A stretch of DNA of 64,000 bases, from NCBI RefSeq assembly GCF_008932115.1, contig NZ_CP044543.1, forward strand, positions 3,726,501 to 3,790,500. Reading direction: 5' to 3'. Made by a program: the position numbers and the translations under genes. Numbering within the stretch: position 1 is the first letter of the stretch; each line of letters starts with the position of its first letter. Below the pieces are notes generated by a model. That model did no database searches and was not told where the DNA came from. It saw only the letters and a program-made list of their open reading frames with translations. Origin of the DNA: Bradyrhizobium betae. Its GTDB lineage: Bacteria > Pseudomonadota > Alphaproteobacteria > Rhizobiales > Xanthobacteraceae. Shown piece by piece: positions 60,836 through 64,000 of this stretch.

Positions 60836-62548
60836 ATGGGAATCGTGGTCGAAGACAACAAACCGCAGGAAGCTCCCGAACCCTCATCTCCCAAGCGCCT
60901 GGCGCTCGCGGACGAGGGGATCATGGAAACCCTGCTTCTGCCATTCTCGCCGCGTTTCATCGTTCTGACGATCTGCGCGGTCGTTACCGCGCTCCTGATC
61001 GGCATCGGCATCGCCGACCGCAAGATCTTCGACATCCTGCTGGTCCCGATCCTGATCTTTGCTGCGCTCACCTTGCTCGGTGTGCGCGATCTCCTGCAAA
61101 AGAGCCACGCGGTGCTGCGCAACTATCCGATCTCGGCGCATATCCGCTTCCTGCTCGAAGAGATCCGGCCCGAGATGCGGCAGTATTTCTTCGAGAGCGA
61201 AAAGGACGGCATGCCGTTCTCGCGCGACACCCGCGCGGTGGTCTATCAGCGCGCCAAGATGGAGCTCGACAAGCGCCCCTTCGGCACCCAGGAGGACGTC
61301 TATCGCGAGGGTTACGAGTGGATGCATCACTCGGTCTCGCCGAAGACGCATGCCGAGGAGAAATTCCGTATCACCATCGGCGGGCCCGACTGCAAGCAGC
61401 CCTATTGGGCCTCGGTGTTCAACATCTCCGCCATGAGTTTCGGCGCGCTCAGCCCGAATGCCGTGCGTGCGCTGAATGCCGGCGCGAAAAAGGGCGGCTT
61501 CGCGCACGATACCGGGGAGGGCGGCTTCAGCCCCTATCATCGCGAGATGGGCGGCGACATCATCTGGGAGATCGGCTCGGGCTATTTCGGCTGCCGTCAC
61601 CTCGACGGCTCTTTCGATCCGGAAGCGTTCGCGCGCGTCGCCGCCCAGGACCAGATCAAGATGGTCGAGCTCAAGATCAGCCAGGGCGCCAAGCCCGGTC
61701 ATGGCGGCGTGCTGCCGGCCGCGAAAGTCTCGGAGGAGATTTCGAAGATCCGCGGCGTCGCGATGGGCGAGGACTGCATCTCGCCGGCTTCGCACCGCGC
61801 CTTCTCGACGCCCGTTGGCATGATGCAGTTCGTCGCCGAGATGCGAAAGCTCTCCGGTGGCAAGCCGGCCGGCTTCAAGCTGTGCATCGGCCATCCCTGG
61901 GAATTCCTGGCGATCTGCAAGGCGATGCTGCAGACCGGCATCTATCCGGACTTCATCGTCGTCGACGGCAATGAGGGCGGCACCGGCGCCGCGCCGCTGG
62001 AGTTCATGGACCATCTGGGCACGCCGATGCGCGAGGGCGTCAGCTTCGTGCACAACGCGCTGATCGGCATCAACGCACGCGACCGCATCAAGATCGGTGC
62101 CTCCGGCAAGATCGCCACCGCCTTCGACATGGCGCGCGCGATGGCGATCGGCGCCGACTATTGCAATTCGGCGCGCGGCTTCATGTTCTCGCTCGGCTGC
62201 ATCCAGTCGCTGAGCTGCCACACCGACCGCTGCCCGACCGGGGTCGCGACGCAGGACCCGACCCGCGCCCGTGCGCTCTACGTGCCGCTCAAGATCGACC
62301 GCGTGCACAATTATCACCACGCCACGCTGCATTCGCTGACCGAGCTGATCGCCGCGGCCGGCCTCGAACATCCACAGCAGCTGCGCCCGATTCATTTCAG
62401 CCAGCGGACGTCGACGACCGACGTGAAGTCTTTCGCGCAGCTCTATCCGGCGTTGCGCCCGGGGGAATTGCTCGAGGGCACCGAGGATCCCAGGTTCCGC
62501 GACGCCTGGAGGATGGCGCAGGCGGAGACGTTCCAGCCGGCGCTCTGA
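60836..62548 (+). CDS. FMN-binding glutamate synthase family protein
   Basis: A 570-residue protein. Two membrane helices lie near residues 35-75, followed by the FMN-binding glutamate-synthase barrel (SAMSFGALSPNAVRALNAG, DTGEGGFSPYH, VDGNEGGTGAAPLEF). A CX5CX4C cluster CIQSLSCHTDRCPTG can hold an iron-sulfur centre. No amidotransferase domain is present, so it is not a full GltB; membrane anchoring suggests an unknown redox role. ATG 60836 is the likely start; GTG 60845 is an alternative. Confidence 0.85.
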   Translation: MGIVVEDNKPQEAPEPSSPKRLALADEGIMETLLLPFSPRFIVLTICAVVTALLIGIGIADRKIFDILLVPILIFAALTLLGVRDLLQKSHAVLRNYPISAHIRFLLEEIRPEMRQYFFESEKDGMPFSRDTRAVVYQRAKMELDKRPFGTQEDVYREGYEWMHHSVSPKTHAEEKFRITIGGPDCKQPYWASVFNISAMSFGALSPNAVRALNAGAKKGGFAHDTGEGGFSPYHREMGGDIIWEIGSGYFGCRHLDGSFDPEAFARVAAQDQIKMVELKISQGAKPGHGGVLPAAKVSEEISKIRGVAMGEDCISPASHRAFSTPVGMMQFVAEMRKLSGGKPAGFKLCIGHPWEFLAICKAMLQTGIYPDFIVVDGNEGGTGAAPLEFMDHLGTPMREGVSFVHNALIGINARDRIKIGASGKIATAFDMARAMAIGADYCNSARGFMFSLGCIQSLSCHTDRCPTGVATQDPTRARALYVPLKIDRVHNYHHATLHSLTELIAAAGLEHPQQLRPIHFSQRTSTTDVKSFAQLYPALRPGELLEGTEDPRFRDAWRMAQAETFQPAL

Positions 62549-62655
62549 GGCACCGATCTGCCGCATGATACCGCGCATTTTGCGGTGGCGAAAATTCGTC
62601 GGGGATCGGAGTTGTGTTTTAACGTCTATGTCAGCTTCGGGTGTAAATTGGCGTC

Positions 62656-62895
62656 ATGGACGAGCGACGCGATAGAGCCAGGCATCGTGTGCTGAAAGCC
62701 GGAACCATCGAGTTCGGCGGCGGCGCGATCGACTGCACCGTCCGCAATTTTTCCGACACCGGCGCCGCCCTCGACGTCTCCAGCCCCGTCGGCATCCCCG
62801 AACACTTCACGCTCATCATCCAGGCGGATGGAACGCATCTCGCCTGCACCGTGGTCTGGCGCAAGGAAAGACGCATCGGGGTGAGGTTCGGGTGA
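62656..62895 (+). CDS. Small PilZ-domain protein
   Basis: A 79-residue stand-alone PilZ domain with the motifs RRDRARHR (RxxxR-type) and NFSDTGAAL (D/NxSxxG), so probably a cyclic-di-GMP receptor. Such single-domain proteins are abundant in Bradyrhizobium. It is convergent with the CorC/HlyC gene. Confidence 0.82.
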   Translation: MDERRDRARHRVLKAGTIEFGGGAIDCTVRNFSDTGAALDVSSPVGIPEHFTLIIQADGTHLACTVVWRKERRIGVRFG

Positions 62896-62923
62896 AGGTC
62901 CGCGGCTGACGCGAGGCTGGAGC

Positions 62924-64000
62924 TCACCCCGTCTCGACTTCACCCGTCCGGCTCGCCAGAATCTTGTCGATCCGCCGCCCGTCGAGATCGATCACCTCGA
63001 TGTGCCAGCCGCCGAAGTCGAAGGCATCGCCGATGTCAGGCAGCGCGTTGAACTGTTGCAGCACGAGGCCGGCGACCGTGTTGTAGCGGTGCGGCGGCAG
63101 CTCGATGCCGAGCAGCTCGCCGAACTCGTCGACCGGCATCCAGCCGGAGACCAGCAACGAGTCGTCGCTGCGCCTGACATAGGCCGGCTCCGGCGGTCCT
63201 TGCTCCGAATGGAAGGCGCCGACGATCGATTCGAGGATGTCGGCGGCGGTCACCATGCCCTCGAAGGCACCGTATTCGTCGTACACGAAACCGATGTGAA
63301 CCGGCGCAGATCTCAGGATGGCCAGCACGTCGCGAGCGTCGGCCGACGCCGGAATGCCGGGCGCCTCGCGCACCAGTGCGCGCAGATCCGGCGCGCGTTC
63401 GTTCATATAGGCGATCAGCAGGTCCTTGGCCTGCAGCACGCCGATCGGCTTGTCGCGGTCGCCGTCGGAGACGGGAAAACGCGAATGCGGGCTCTTTGCG
63501 ATGATCTCCTGGATGGCTTCCGGCGCATCATTCAGGTCAATCTCGTGGACCTCCGTGCGCGGCGTCATGACGGCGCCGACCGGCCTGTCGCCGAGCCGCA
63601 TCACGCCGGCGATCATCTCCTTCTCGCCGGGCTCGAGCACGCCTGCATTCTCGGCCTCGGTGACGAGATGATGGATCTCATACTCCGACACCTTCTCCTC
63701 GGCCTTGCCGCCGCGGCCGAGCAGCGTGAGGATCAGCTTGCCGGAGAGATCGAGCAGGAAGACGAGCGGCAGCGATACCTTCGCAAGCACGTGCATCGCC
63801 GGCGCAACCTTCACCGCGACGCTTTCGGGATCGCGCAGCGCCACCTGTTTCGGCACCAGCTCGCCCACGATCAGCGTGGCGTAGGTGATGAGAGTGACCA
63901 CGATGCCGACGCCGACGATGTCGGCAACGCCGGCGGAGAGACCAGCCTCGACCAGCCATTGCGTCAGCCGCTGGCCCAGCGTCGCGCCGGAGAACGCGCC
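62924..64000 (-). CDS. CNNM/CorC-HlyC family membrane protein (partial)
   Basis: The visible 358 residues contain the end of a CNNM transmembrane domain (VTLITYATLIVGELVPKQVA), two CBS domains (GAVMTPRTEVHEIDL and KPIGVLQAKDLLIAY regions) and the CorC/HlyC C-terminal domain (DDSLLVSGWMPVDEFGELLG). The open frame continues past the window end, so the N-terminus lies at a higher coordinate. Family members are linked to magnesium or cobalt efflux; some were misnamed hemolysins. Confidence 0.88.
   Translation of the reverse strand, partial: GAFSGATLGQRLTQWLVEAGLSAGVADIVGVGIVVTLITYATLIVGELVPKQVALRDPESVAVKVAPAMHVLAKVSLPLVFLLDLSGKLILTLLGRGGKAEEKVSEYEIHHLVTEAENAGVLEPGEKEMIAGVMRLGDRPVGAVMTPRTEVHEIDLNDAPEAIQEIIAKSPHSRFPVSDGDRDKPIGVLQAKDLLIAYMNERAPDLRALVREAPGIPASADARDVLAILRSAPVHIGFVYDEYGAFEGMVTAADILESIVGAFHSEQGPPEPAYVRRSDDSLLVSGWMPVDEFGELLGIELPPHRYNTVAGLVLQQFNALPDIGDAFDFGGWHIEVIDLDGRRIDKILASRTGEVETG

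Noticed and set aside
60884..62578. A 564-codon open frame on the minus strand
   Set aside because: Antisense shadow of the FMN-binding glutamate-synthase-like gene, with no domain-like sequence.
1..64000. CRISPR arrays, rRNA genes and complete tRNA genes
   Set aside because: I searched by eye for regularly spaced repeats, rRNA motifs and full cloverleafs and found none apart from the tRNA fragment at 38.4 kb.

Overview
The window looks like chromosome of a high-GC alphaproteobacterium, most likely Bradyrhizobium or a close relative. The grounds are gene content, the codon style of the proteins, several families of intergenic palindromes (about 46.99, 48.7, 51.2 and 58.5 kb) that I associate with that genus, and FNR/FixK-type boxes. 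The genus call is inference. I see no rRNA, no complete tRNA and no CRISPR array.

Two compartments meet at about 38.4 kb. The left part (1-38.4 kb) reads as an integrated accessory region. It ends in a 48-nt 3' fragment of a tRNA-Arg(CCT) gene (38395-38442) lying directly against a core-like gene. It carries catabolic modules, small transport genes and many broken genes: an integrase relic, a short-chain dehydrogenase relic, an RND adaptor relic, a GH79 relic, a frameshifted pchF and a frameshifted amidohydrolase. The right part (38.4-64 kb) has denser, longer and mostly intact genes separated by palindromic repeats.

Left part. An OpgC-type membrane acyltransferase is followed by an M20D amidohydrolase (hippurate-hydrolase-like) and a UPF0126 membrane protein. 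Next comes a complete benzoate-to-ketoadipate-enol-lactone cluster: a divergent LysR regulator with a perfect ATAC-N7-GTAT operator, then catB, catC, catA, benA, benB, benC, benD and a small Bfd-like iron-sulfur protein. A 4-alkylphenol/p-cresol oxidation cluster follows: BON protein, cytochrome c, PchX-like protein, frameshifted pchF, flavin reductase, aryl-alcohol dehydrogenase and aldehyde dehydrogenase. Pirin, MFS, CYTH and PQQ-propeller genes and a zone of gene debris come next. A second copy of the M20D + UPF0126 pair lies at 26.5-28.5 kb. The left part ends with transport, glycosyltransferase, MddA-like, transcriptional-regulator, flavin-oxidoreductase and acetyltransferase genes.

Right part. 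Periplasmic hydrolase, amidohydrolase/deacetylase, acyl-CoA dehydrogenase, enoyl-CoA hydratase, FAD oxidoreductase and an ABC importer (46-48.7 kb) come first. A gentisate module (48.9-54.1 kb) contains gentisate 1,2-dioxygenase, maleylpyruvate isomerase, a MarR regulator, a benzoate-CoA-ligase-like enzyme and an FAD monooxygenase resembling salicylyl-CoA 5-hydroxylase; a shared 25-nt operator-like motif lies upstream of both gentisate-side transcripts. Small secreted Cys-rich proteins, a dctA-like gene broken by an internal inversion, an ATP-grasp protein, ferredoxin-NADP reductase with an FNR/FixK box upstream, an FMN-binding glutamate-synthase-like protein, a PilZ protein and a CorC/HlyC protein cut by the window end complete it.

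Best hypothesis for a coherent new system: the M20D amidohydrolase would split hippurate-like N-aroyl amino acids, the UPF0126 protein would move the released glycine, and the neighbouring ben/cat genes would burn the benzoate.
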